From the NCBI GenBank assembly GCA_013139755.1, contig WTAG01000052.1, positions 1 to 8,909 on the forward strand: DNA of 8,909 nt, in the 5' to 3' direction. Numbering within the stretch: position 1 is the stretch's first letter; each line of letters opens with the position of its first letter. Source of the DNA: Methylomarinum sp. (lineage in GTDB: Bacteria > Pseudomonadota > Gammaproteobacteria > Methylococcales > Methylomonadaceae). The position numbers were made by a program, and so were the translations under genes. The notes below the pieces were generated by a model that did no database searches, was not told the DNA's origin, and worked only from the letters and a program-made list of their open reading frames with translations. Positions 1 through 6,954 of the stretch are shown one piece after another.

Positions 1-51
1 TTGAATAAGAGCGTCACTTAAATCAGTTTGGGCTAAATTTTTCCAGGCCAT
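1..51 (-). CDS. IS5-like transposase, N-terminal fragment (runs off the window)
   Basis: An ATG on the minus strand at 51-49 opens a frame that stays open to the window edge and reads MAWKNLAQTDLSDALIQ. From memory this opening (M-x-W-K-N-L, then a short D/ADAL segment) is how many IS5-family DDE transposases begin; they cut and paste a small insertion sequence. Only 17 residues are visible, so no catalytic DDE residue can be checked. A ribosome site is weak (a purine stretch AAGAAAAA a few bases upstream). The frame starts about 75 bases inside what looks like the element's outer end, the usual spacing in small ISs. It could instead be an unrelated short ORF, but its position beside a truncated gene supports a transposase. 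Confidence 0.55.
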   Translation of the reverse strand, partial: MAWKNLAQTDLSDALIQ

Positions 52-126
52 AATGTTTTTCTTGATAAATCATTTGATATACTCTTATTTTACCAAATTA
101 TGCTAAATGGTTCGTGCAAAGGTCTC
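1..126 (-). mobile_element. Left-edge end of an IS5-like insertion sequence (partial)
   Basis: The segment outside the transposase start has no relation to the MBOAT coding frame. Read on the minus strand, a plausible terminal inverted repeat begins at 126 with GAGACCTTTGCACGAACC, which resembles from memory the GAGxCCTTTGCA ends of some IS5-family elements. The MBOAT homology stops just before this point (stop codon at 137-139). The other end, the second inverted repeat and the target-site duplication lie outside the window, so the exact border at 126 is an inference. Confidence 0.45.
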
Positions 127-136
127 ATGCTATACA

Positions 137-621
137 TTAATAATTAAAAATCGAAATAAATAAATTTCTGAGTGTTCTGTTCCCCCCAAAAACATGAACC
201 ATCATTGCAATACTTGCATAAGCAGTACCTCGCAGATAAAAGGGCACATTTTGCCAGTGTCTTAAAGCTTTTAAAAACCTATGTCCTACCAGAAAAGTAC
301 CATGCAATAACCCCCAAAAAATAAAGTTCCAACCTGTCCCGTGCCATAACCCACCAAGCATCATTGTAATCAGCAAATTATATATAACTCTACTCTTGGA
401 ACACCGCGACCCTCCTCTCCTAATGGTATAAAGAGATAATCCCTTAACCATCTAGATAGTGTCATATGCCAACGATGCCAAAATTCGCTACAGTTTTTGC
501 TAATATAAGGATGCTGAAAATTACGTGGTAATCTGATACCAAACATTCTACCCAAACCGATTGCCATTTCGCTATAACCGGAAAAGTCGAAATAAATCTG
601 TAATGCAAACCAATTAACACC
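137..621 (-). pseudogene. MBOAT-family (AlgI-like) O-acyltransferase remnant, missing both ends and frameshifted
   Basis: MBOAT proteins of the AlgI type are multi-pass inner-membrane acyltransferases that move acetyl groups to periplasmic partners for polysaccharide O-acetylation. Two minus-strand frames carry the middle of such a protein. The first (621 down to about 420) has the IYFDFSGYSEMAIGLGRMFG block and the WHRWHMTLSRW-RDYLFIPLG block. The second (about 430 down to 137) has LLITMMLGGLWHGTGWNFIFWG, which holds the invariant active-site histidine (LWHG). The frames join if one base is restored at about 410-428, a purine-rich stretch on the coding strand. The N-terminal third is missing because the SGNH-like gene is fused directly upstream. 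The C-terminal part is lost at 137, a few bases from an IS5-like end. The family usually has about 450-500 residues; about 160 remain. It is almost certainly non-functional as read, and MBOAT membership is secure. Confidence 0.88.
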
Positions 622-955
622 TTAGATATTTTTTCTTTACTAAATAAACCCTCACCATCCAGTTTTGAAACAATTCCATATAAAACTTCTGCATTAGCAC
701 TTGGAATCCCCATGTTATATACATTAAATCCAATCACTTCTTTTAATAAAAAAGGATCAAATCCATTATCAGTTCGGCTATTACCAATGATCAGTACATT
801 AACAGGTACCTCATAAAGAGTATTTAGCTTATCCAACAATCTACCTGCAGCAAATACAGAGCGATATTTGAGTAAAAAGTATCTGTATGTAAAAAAATCT
901 CAATCAGTAATAGTAGAAAAATTGCAAATACGGCACCCAAACTCTGTCTTCTCAA
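606..955 (-). pseudogene. SGNH-hydrolase-like membrane protein, N-terminal remnant with a frameshift
   Basis: The gene begins a few bases after the ligase stop. In the opening frame a TGA lies two codons before a TTG at 955-953, so that TTG is the only good start. It reads a short basic N-terminus, then a single membrane helix (about residues 6-22, rich in A, F, L and I). After a T5 run at 874-878 the homology moves frame; adding one T continues into K-Y-R-S-V-F-A-A-G-R-L-L-D-K-L and then VLIIGNSRTDNGFDP. The last block resembles the GDS/GNSR block of SGNH-type proteins, which often pair with MBOAT acyltransferases (AlgJ/AlgX-like partners); this family call is from motif style only. The sequence looks genuine down to SKVLIG near 609, where it runs into MBOAT sequence in another frame. 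The C-terminal catalytic part is absent, so no active product is expected. Confidence 0.65.
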
Positions 956-967
956 TGTTCAGCCCTG

Positions 968-2257
968 CTATAGATAAGGATGAGCTTTATCAACTAAATT
1001 ATTTTGCGATACAGACAAATTACTTTGTTGATGCTTAATTAGTAAAACCTTACAAATTACAATAATTGCGATTAAGTGATAATAAAGATCAAAATAAGCC
1101 AAACCTAAAAAAGCACCTGAAGCAGCATAACCAATCAAACTGACCTGTATCATAGCAGCTAAATCCGACATCCAAAGGGTTTCTTTGGACTTTTTCGCTT
1201 CTTTAATAATTCTTCTTGTTGAAAGCAATGTCACTGATCCCAACATTAAAAACAACGCTAATCCAATAAAGCCATGTTCACCTAATATTTCAAAATAAAT
1301 ACTGTGAGCATCATGTACATCACTTGAAACAGGTGCATAAATATAAAAGGATGCCCTAAAAAAACACTCGAACCCCCCCCCTAAAATTCTATCTTTTGCT
1401 AAATTATAAGCCATCCACCAGGCATTAATTCGTCCCATGGCTGACCCATCTTGCTCATAAGTTTTGATAGTATCCATTCTGCTATGCCATGTTTCTGGCA
1501 TAAAATCGTAAATAATAGGAACCAAGATAACCGCAAGTAAAATCATAAAGATTTTTTTTCTGCTCTTCATTACTAAAAAAAAGCCCATAACAGTAATTCC
1601 AACCAAAGCACCTCGCGATTGAGTCCCTATGACTGACAGAACACACAACCACATAGTGATTAGTAAACCCTGTCGAATAAAGTGATTTTCAGTTGTTAAT
1701 TGCAAATACCTAATCAAGGGTATAATCATAATTAATGCTAGGCCGATTTCATTATTACCATAAATGAATGTTCCTGACGGACCATAAACGGAATAACTTC
1801 CTCCAGTAAGAACTGTAAAAATACCACCTTTAAAGCCATAAAATCCCAGTGATAAAGCAATAACCCAGACCATAGCCTGAACACGCCACTTATCTTGCAT
1901 AAGAATAATTGTGACGAAAGTCATCAATTGTATTTTCCAGACTTTATCCCATTGTGGATCAGCAAGCCAGGGGTACATTGCAAATTGCGTGGTAATAAAC
2001 ATCCATATGATGAACACCATCAGAATACGTGTTTCTATTGTCCACGGGATTTTCTTAGGCTCTTTTAAAAAGAACAGCCCCATGAGAATAACTATTGCTG
2101 TAATTTTCGCAAATGGAAAGTCATGAGCAAACCCCCAGGACAATTTATGAGGGTTCATATAACCCAACCAACCCCATAATAAAATGCCAATATGAGGCCT
2201 CTTAAATACATAGGGTAGTGTGCCAAATACAACAAGGGTGACAAATATATCCCTCAT
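968..2257 (-). CDS. O-antigen-ligase-like polymerase/ligase, exosortase A-associated (TIGR03097 type)
   Basis: This 429-residue protein is almost entirely hydrophobic helices, with a small basic tail. The start MRDIFVTLVVFGTLPYVFKRPHIG and the following LGYMNPHKLSWGFA are, from memory, hallmarks of the 'O-glycosylation ligase, exosortase A system-associated' family (TIGR03097), a branch of the Wzy_C/WaaL superfamily. Such proteins join or polymerise undecaprenyl-linked glycans on the periplasmic face. Typical features are visible: TQSRGALVG at about 212-220, and the large periplasmic loop ending in HDAHSIYFEILGEHG at about 315-329, with the histidine usual in this superfamily. Length is normal and the frame is intact. 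GGGGAG at 2267-2272 lies nine bases before the ATG. Codons for LGGG (292-295) contain a run of nine G on the coding strand (1373-1381), which could slip. It sits downstream of the amide ligase and just upstream of the decayed acetylation genes, probably in one operon. Confidence 0.9.
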   Translation of the reverse strand: MRDIFVTLVVFGTLPYVFKRPHIGILLWGWLGYMNPHKLSWGFAHDFPFAKITAIVILMGLFFLKEPKKIPWTIETRILMVFIIWMFITTQFAMYPWLADPQWDKVWKIQLMTFVTIILMQDKWRVQAMVWVIALSLGFYGFKGGIFTVLTGGSYSVYGPSGTFIYGNNEIGLALIMIIPLIRYLQLTTENHFIRQGLLITMWLCVLSVIGTQSRGALVGITVMGFFLVMKSRKKIFMILLAVILVPIIYDFMPETWHSRMDTIKTYEQDGSAMGRINAWWMAYNLAKDRILGGGFECFFRASFYIYAPVSSDVHDAHSIYFEILGEHGFIGLALFLMLGSVTLLSTRRIIKEAKKSKETLWMSDLAAMIQVSLIGYAASGAFLGLAYFDLYYHLIAIIVICKVLLIKHQQSNLSVSQNNLVDKAHPYL

Positions 2258-2260
2258 ACT

Positions 2261-2383
2261 TTAAAACTCCCCTTTTAATTTAAGTTGCAACTTATCATTT
2301 GGTCTTTGAATATTTAGACTATTATTCGACTGACTATCTAAAATGGATTCGTCATACATACCCTTAAGGAATATTGCCGTCAT
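2261..2383 (-). CDS. Possible 40-residue ORF or gene remnant ahead of the ligase
   Basis: The 211 bases between the amide ligase and the O-ligase hold a minus-strand ORF of 40 codons. It starts at ATG 2383-2381 (MTAIFLKGMYDESILD) and ends with TAA three bases before the ligase ATG, its last codons covering the ligase ribosome site. It is hydrophilic with a lysine-rich end and has no motif I recognise. The frame is open upstream of the ATG for another 15 codons, back to a stop. A second frame farther upstream also reads sensibly (DDFSSHIVKLLNRI), so this may be the tail of a frameshifted older gene rather than a real small protein. The ribosome site is poor (AAAAAG). The tight spacing to the ligase start would fit translational coupling. 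Otherwise the interval shows no hairpin terminator or other feature. Confidence 0.25.
   Translation of the reverse strand: MTAIFLKGMYDESILDSQSNNSLNIQRPNDKLQLKLKGEF
2267..2272 (-). promoter_or_regulatory. Ribosome binding site of the O-ligase
   Basis: GGGGAG on the minus strand, nine bases before the ATG at 2257. It is the strongest Shine-Dalgarno match in this part of the window and fixes the ligase start. It lies inside the last codons of the small ORF at 2261-2383. Confidence 0.6.
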
Positions 2384-2469
2384 CTTTTTATAATTCGATT
2401 CAATAATTTTACGATATGAGAACTAAAATCATCGTTCTCTGTTTTTCATGCTTATTTGATTAATAGACA

Positions 2470-4275
2470 CTAACGTTCCTTCCCCTGAAACCACAATTCC
2501 AGCATCATTAATATCCAAATTAATTCACCATAATAGGCTGCATGTATGCTTTGATGCATTTTTACCGCATGATCAAGAAATTCTTTTTTAAAGTAGGGGC
2601 GTTTTTTTAAACTATTAATACTGTCATAAGCCAAGTCTTTTAATGGCTGATAATCTTTTAACCAAATACCGAAAGGTAATCCAAAACCATGTTTAGATTT
2701 ATTAAGGATCTGTTCGGGCAGAAAATCAGCCATGGCTTGTTTGTAGAATTTACGTAATTCTTTGACTTGTAATTTATCTGCTGACGGAATTTTACATGAC
2801 AATTCAATAATATCCTGAGTTAACAGTGGATACCTCACTGTTACACCTGCCATTTCACACATTTTATTCACTTTTACCAAATCATTGTCATGTAAGGTGG
2901 TTTTCCAGTCCATATATAACATACGATTTAAAGTGCTTGCTTGCTGAGGTCTGTGATAACTTTCCCTTAATAAATCGAGTGGTCTTTCTGTATCTATGTG
3001 TTGTAAAAATTCTGGCTGAAATATTTCTGCACCAACGTGTCTATGTAAAAAATTATAATCTTGCAGACGGTCTGGCAATGGTATTTTAGCCTGGTCTATA
3101 TAGCGCTTTGCTTTAAAAAATAATTTTTGCCTGGCAATTAAAGCAGGTAAGTGATTTAAAACACCTTCCATACTGTAACTTATAAGACCTGGAACCTGTT
3201 TGTAATAATCAAATAAAAGTTGCTGCGCATATCGCTCATTACCGGCAAAAAGTTCATCCCCTCCATCTCCACCCAACATAATGGAAATACCATTATCTTT
3301 AGCTACTTTGGCACAATAATAGGTTGCCAAAGCGGATGAGTTTCCGAAAGGTTCATCATAATAAGCAGCTATATCTGGAATTGCCTTGACTGTATCTTCT
3401 GGAGTTAAATAATATTCATGTTGCTTGGTATTAAAACGTTTAACCGCCATATTGGCATATTCAATTTCATCGTAACCTTCTACAGGGAACCCCATGGAGA
3501 ATGTTTTGGCTTTATTGGGATAAACCTTCGCTAATGCACCTGCCACACTGGAACTATCTAAACCACCACTTAAAAAAGCTCCGGTATTATCTTCGTCTTC
3601 AGATAATCGTGCCACTGAGTCAATGAGCTTTTGTTGTAATTCCTTACCCATTTCCTCGGCAGAACACGGCATTGTTTCTTGAAATTCAGGTATCCAATAA
3701 TTTTTTATCTGGATTTTTCCTTGTTGATAAACAAGAACTTGCCCGCCTTCTAGTTTTTTTACTTGCTGATAAATGGTATGGGGGCTAGGACAATGATGAA
3801 AGTAAACATAATCATAAACTGACTGAGCTGATATATCTGATTTAACTTCTGGGTGAGCAATCACACTATCGGCACTTGTTCCAAAAACCAAGCCTTTGTT
3901 TGTCAATGCGTAATATAAATTAGTCAAACCAATGGGGTCTGTTGCTAATAATAATTTTTTCTGGTTCGGGTCGATGATGACTATCGATTGTTCAGCTGGG
4001 TTTGACTCCAAGAAAGTTTCACCTTGTTGTTGGTATCTTTCAATAATTTTATCAGCAGAAACAGTTGATTCTATGTTGCCTGCAACTACTAAGACCACTT
4101 CTTGCTCAACATTTATTTTTTTCTGGTTAGCTGCTAATGCATAAAACTTTGAACTTTCAAAAATTATATTTGTTTTTATACAACTCGGTGCAGTTGTAAC
4201 ATAATGTTGTAAAAGCTGTTTTGCATTTGGTCCTTTTATTGTTGTTTCTACCCAGCCAACAAGTAATGTCATCAT
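2470..4275 (-). CDS. Asparagine-synthase-like amide ligase lacking the glutaminase cysteine
   Basis: A 601-residue protein with the two-domain plan of asparagine synthetase B. The C-terminal synthetase domain looks complete: ATP-pyrophosphatase loop SGGLDSSS at 236-243, YDEPFGNSS at 306-314, GGDGGDELFAGNERY at 335-349, and the usual RYPLL (481-485) and KHGFGLP (528-534) blocks. Such domains activate a carboxylate with ATP and form an amide; relatives in exosortase A loci are called amidotransferase 1 (TIGR03108). The N-terminal domain keeps the late class II glutaminase pattern (LLATDPIGLTNLYYA, GLVFGTSADSVIAHP) but not its start. Instead of MCGI it reads MMTLLVGW, and the first cysteine is residue 32. 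It therefore should not hydrolyse glutamine; it may use free ammonia or another amine, as beta-lactam synthetase does. AAAGG just upstream supports the ATGATG start; either Met is possible. The exact substrate is unknown, with a uronic acid or sugar carboxylate a reasonable guess. Confidence 0.85.
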   Translation of the reverse strand: MMTLLVGWVETTIKGPNAKQLLQHYVTTAPSCIKTNIIFESSKFYALAANQKKINVEQEVVLVVAGNIESTVSADKIIERYQQQGETFLESNPAEQSIVIIDPNQKKLLLATDPIGLTNLYYALTNKGLVFGTSADSVIAHPEVKSDISAQSVYDYVYFHHCPSPHTIYQQVKKLEGGQVLVYQQGKIQIKNYWIPEFQETMPCSAEEMGKELQQKLIDSVARLSEDEDNTGAFLSGGLDSSSVAGALAKVYPNKAKTFSMGFPVEGYDEIEYANMAVKRFNTKQHEYYLTPEDTVKAIPDIAAYYDEPFGNSSALATYYCAKVAKDNGISIMLGGDGGDELFAGNERYAQQLLFDYYKQVPGLISYSMEGVLNHLPALIARQKLFFKAKRYIDQAKIPLPDRLQDYNFLHRHVGAEIFQPEFLQHIDTERPLDLLRESYHRPQQASTLNRMLYMDWKTTLHDNDLVKVNKMCEMAGVTVRYPLLTQDIIELSCKIPSADKLQVKELRKFYKQAMADFLPEQILNKSKHGFGLPFGIWLKDYQPLKDLAYDSINSLKKRPYFKKEFLDHAVKMHQSIHAAYYGELIWILMMLELWFQGKER

Positions 4276-4328
4276 ACATCCTTTATTTTTTATGGATTAA
4301 TAGTGTATTTAGTGCAAATAAAATCAAG

Positions 4329-4360
4329 TTTAACTGTTAAATAGATTTTTTTATCTATTT
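4329..4360. promoter_or_regulatory. Two adjacent inverted repeats in the divergent promoter region (possible operator)
   Basis: The 235 bases between the divergent amide ligase (start 4275) and deacetylase (start 4511) contain two perfect symmetric elements. One is TTTAAC-T-GTTAAA at 4329-4341. The second is AAATAGAT and ATCTATTT at 4339-4346 and 4353-4360, separated by six T. They share three bases. The position, 54-85 bases ahead of the amide ligase start, fits an operator; the second could also form an RNA hairpin. Both are very AT-rich, so chance is a real alternative. Candidate -10 boxes (TATTAA near 4297-4302 on the minus strand, TATAAC near 4424-4429 on the plus strand) have poorly spaced -35 partners, so I do not call promoters separately. 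Confidence 0.3.
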
Positions 4361-4499
4361 CATTACTCCCTCAATTGCAATGTGTACATCAGGATTGTTG
4401 TGTTTCCAACTGTGTTTGTTAATATAACTTAATTATCTCATTGATAGGAAACTTAATCAGACCTCCTGTCGCCATGCAAAATTAAAGCATAATTGTTAT

Positions 4500-4503
4500 G
4501 GAG
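4500..4503 (+). promoter_or_regulatory. Ribosome binding site that decides the deacetylase start
   Basis: GGAG seven bases before ATG 4511. It favours this ATG over the in-frame TTG at 4493, which would place six polar or aromatic residues before the basic end of the signal peptide and overlap the Shine-Dalgarno site. Confidence 0.65.
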
Positions 4504-4510
4504 TCCAATA

Positions 4511-5578
4511 ATGCGTTTTTTGATGATTTACATTTTATTTCCTATCCTCTTATATCTACCAACTATTGCCTTTTCGATAACAAATGTCATGCTAACGATA
4601 GATGTCGAATCACTTAGCACAGGTAACCCCAAGTCAAGTATCTTTGGTCGTTTGGATGGATATTCTGGGGATAATGGCGTACCCTTAATCCTCGATATTT
4701 TAGATAGAAACCAATCAAAAGCGACCTTTTACTTAAATGTCTATGAAATTGCTAAATATGGTGAACATGATATCAAGAAAATAGCTGAAACCATTGTCGC
4801 TAAAGAACAAGACATCCAGCTTCACACTCATCCAGAGCATATGTATGGCAAACATGGTATGACTTTGTTTAAACCCGACAAACAAGAGCAAATCATACGC
4901 AAAGGTAAAGAGTTACTTGAACAATGGACGAAAAAGACCATTATTGCTCATCGAGCAGGCGCATTTTTAGCTAATTCTGATACGCTTAGTGCACTTATAA
5001 AAACAGGTATTTCTGTTGATGCCTCTTTAAATCCAGCATTCAACTCTCCCCTTTATCAAGAAGGCTACCAATATAATGATATTGTAATGATAAATGATAC
5101 TTTTGAAATTCCCGTTACCTACTATACCCAGCTTAAATTTATGGATTGGGAATCTAAACGACACCTAGACATCGAAAGTAGTAGTTTAAGTGAATTGAAG
5201 TCAGTTTTAGACCAAATGGCGGAACAAGATTCATGCGCTGCAAATATTATGATGCATAGTTTTAGTATCACTCGATTTGGCTACCCAGACCAAAGAATAG
5301 TTTCCAAGTTAGATGCATTACTACAATACATTAAGTCACACCCAAAGTTAACTACCAGTAATACTGAAGATTTTTTTGAAGCTTATAAAAACAACAGTCT
5401 TTCATGTAGTGCTACTCCTGACTTTGTTGCTCATACTGGAGTTATCTATACTTACTTGCGCTCATGGGAAAGGTTTGGTGATGGCTGGAAAAACATAGTT
5501 TTTGCCCTAAGTGTTCCTGCTTTTATTTTATTGATAGTAATAATTACACTATTATCCATGCGATTAAAAAAGATCTAA
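4511..5578 (+). CDS. Membrane-anchored, exported NodB-like polysaccharide deacetylase
   Basis: A 355-residue carbohydrate esterase 4-type protein predicted to remove N- or O-acetyl groups from a glycan with a metal-dependent active site. It has a signal sequence (hydrophobic 2-20, likely cleavage after AFS at about 22) and a single C-terminal membrane helix (about 329-350) followed by RLKKI, so the catalytic domain would be periplasmic and tethered. Active-site motifs in order are TIDVES at 29-34 (catalytic Asp31 with Glu33 in the metal-ligand place), HTHPEH at 105-110 (the H-[ST]-x3-H metal pair), HRAGAF at 147-152 and IMMHSFS at 246-252. The DVE form of motif 1 occurs in polysaccharide deacetylases of PEP-CTERM loci, but those are usually cytoplasmic and lack a C-terminal anchor. 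It is the only plus-strand gene here, divergent from the amide ligase and convergent with the GT4 gene, so it has its own promoter. Its substrate is inferred from the locus. Confidence 0.85.
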   Translation: MRFLMIYILFPILLYLPTIAFSITNVMLTIDVESLSTGNPKSSIFGRLDGYSGDNGVPLILDILDRNQSKATFYLNVYEIAKYGEHDIKKIAETIVAKEQDIQLHTHPEHMYGKHGMTLFKPDKQEQIIRKGKELLEQWTKKTIIAHRAGAFLANSDTLSALIKTGISVDASLNPAFNSPLYQEGYQYNDIVMINDTFEIPVTYYTQLKFMDWESKRHLDIESSSLSELKSVLDQMAEQDSCAANIMMHSFSITRFGYPDQRIVSKLDALLQYIKSHPKLTTSNTEDFFEAYKNNSLSCSATPDFVAHTGVIYTYLRSWERFGDGWKNIVFALSVPAFILLIVIITLLSMRLKKI

Positions 5579-5675
5579 TCATCTCAACTATTGAAATAGC
5601 AAATAAGCATAATTTGGGTTTAGATACAATATATCCAGGTTGTGTTCTTTACACCGCATACATTCGTATATAAAT

Positions 5676-6875
5676 TCATGAATTAACAAGTTGCTTAAAG
5701 TTTTTTACCAGTACAGAAACTCTTTTATCCCAAGTATTTTCTTGGGCATAGCTTAATATAGCCTCATTTTTCCATTGCCTTTCAAGTGCCTTAATTAATG
5801 CCATCTCTAATGCATTAGGCTTGCCAAAAGGGACAATTGCCCCCAGATGATCACCTTTAACAACCTCTTGATTTCCTCCAACATCCGTCGTTATAACTGG
5901 CAAACCACAAGCCATTGCCTCAAGAAATACATTTGCCCAACCTTCATTTGCAGTGGCTAGTACAAACACATCGGCAGCTGATAAAGGTGTTTTTAATTCT
6001 TCTGCCGCTATTGTACCTAAAAAACGGACGTACTTTTGCAAGTTTAAGCGCTGCACCTGAGACTCCAACGTCTCACGAATACCACCTTCGGGGCTATCCC
6101 CACCAATAATCAACAATATAAGATTGGGAAATTTATCAACCAATGCTGGCATAACTTCTATAACACGATGAAAACCTTTTCTATCAACTAAAGCTCCAAC
6201 GGAAACCATCACTTTTACAGATTGAGGAATATCTAGTTTATCTCTCGCGATGCTTTTATCTATTGGATAAAATTTTGATATATCAATACCATTTCCAACC
6301 ACTTCAATTTTGTCTTTATTTGCACCTAGCGCCACTACATGATCTTTCAATGAATTAGACACAGAGAACACCTTGGTTGCATTTTTTAATGCAATCATCA
6401 TTCGACATCTTCTGGATGGAAACTTAGATAATGGAACCTCTGTCCCTCTTAAGGTAATTGTGACAGGGACCTTAAACCATTTCCCCAATAATGTAGCTGC
6501 ATAGCCATCTGGGTATGCAAAATGCGCATCAATCAAATTAAAGTTTTGTTGTTTTTTTAGTTTCCGTAGCAAGCTCCACGACCCTACAGCCATAAAAAAA
6601 CCATCCCAGTTTTTTAAAAATCCAGGAATGGATAAAAAGCGTGGAAAATATACTTTGATCCCCTGTTGCTCTTCATACATTGCAGGCTGAGGTCTAAAAT
6701 AAGGTTTCCAATAACGAATAACACCTTGAAATGGGAACCAGGGAACAGGAGAAATAACTATAATAGGCAGTTGTTTACCAACACGAAACATTCTCTCCCT
6801 AATAAACAACCCGGCATTAGGTCGTTTATTACTGGGAAATAAAGAGGAAAATACGATAAGTTTTGGTTGGCTCAT
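5676..6875 (-). CDS. GT4-family glycosyltransferase of the exopolysaccharide locus
   Basis: A 399-residue retaining glycosyltransferase with the GT-B fold, cytoplasmic and probably membrane-associated. The N-terminal acceptor domain (about 1-190) begins KLIVFSSLFPSNKRPNAGLFIRER, a common opening in GT4 enzymes of these loci, and carries DAHFAYPDGYAA at 117-128 and TLRGTEV at 141-147. The donor domain has VSVGALVDRKGFHRVIEVMP at 224-243 and the family's E-x7-E signature ANEGWANVFLEAMACG at 309-324 (Glu311 and Glu319), which binds the nucleotide sugar. Length is normal and the frame is intact. The ATG at 6875 has no clear Shine-Dalgarno site, and about 79 bases separate it from the end of ugd, probably in the same operon. 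The donor and acceptor sugars cannot be told from sequence. Its 3' end faces the deacetylase; no strong terminator is seen in the 97-base gap. Confidence 0.88.
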   Translation of the reverse strand: MSQPKLIVFSSLFPSNKRPNAGLFIRERMFRVGKQLPIIVISPVPWFPFQGVIRYWKPYFRPQPAMYEEQQGIKVYFPRFLSIPGFLKNWDGFFMAVGSWSLLRKLKKQQNFNLIDAHFAYPDGYAATLLGKWFKVPVTITLRGTEVPLSKFPSRRCRMMIALKNATKVFSVSNSLKDHVVALGANKDKIEVVGNGIDISKFYPIDKSIARDKLDIPQSVKVMVSVGALVDRKGFHRVIEVMPALVDKFPNLILLIIGGDSPEGGIRETLESQVQRLNLQKYVRFLGTIAAEELKTPLSAADVFVLATANEGWANVFLEAMACGLPVITTDVGGNQEVVKGDHLGAIVPFGKPNALEMALIKALERQWKNEAILSYAQENTWDKRVSVLVKNFKQLVNS

Positions 6876-6954
6876 GTTTAAAATATATATCAGTAAGAAT
6901 TAAGTTACATTATTTCTTTACGTTCACAAAGCCACCCCAAACTACGCGGTTTAC

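Noticed and set aside
1911..2126. Plus-strand open frame inside the O-ligase
   Set aside because: Antisense to a well-supported gene, without homology, motifs or a ribosome site. The same holds for plus-strand frames at 2826-3089, 3932-4144, 5915-6109 and 7598-7879.
4493..4510. TTG 4493 as the deacetylase start
   Set aside because: The GGAG site lies between this TTG and ATG 4511 at ideal distance from the ATG, and the ATG gives a cleaner signal peptide.
5671..5684. AAATTCATGAATT palindrome and weak GTGT/ACAC stem in the convergent gap as a terminator
   Set aside because: The stems are short and AT-rich, lack a loop or T-run of the right form, and the palindrome overlaps the GT4 stop codon.
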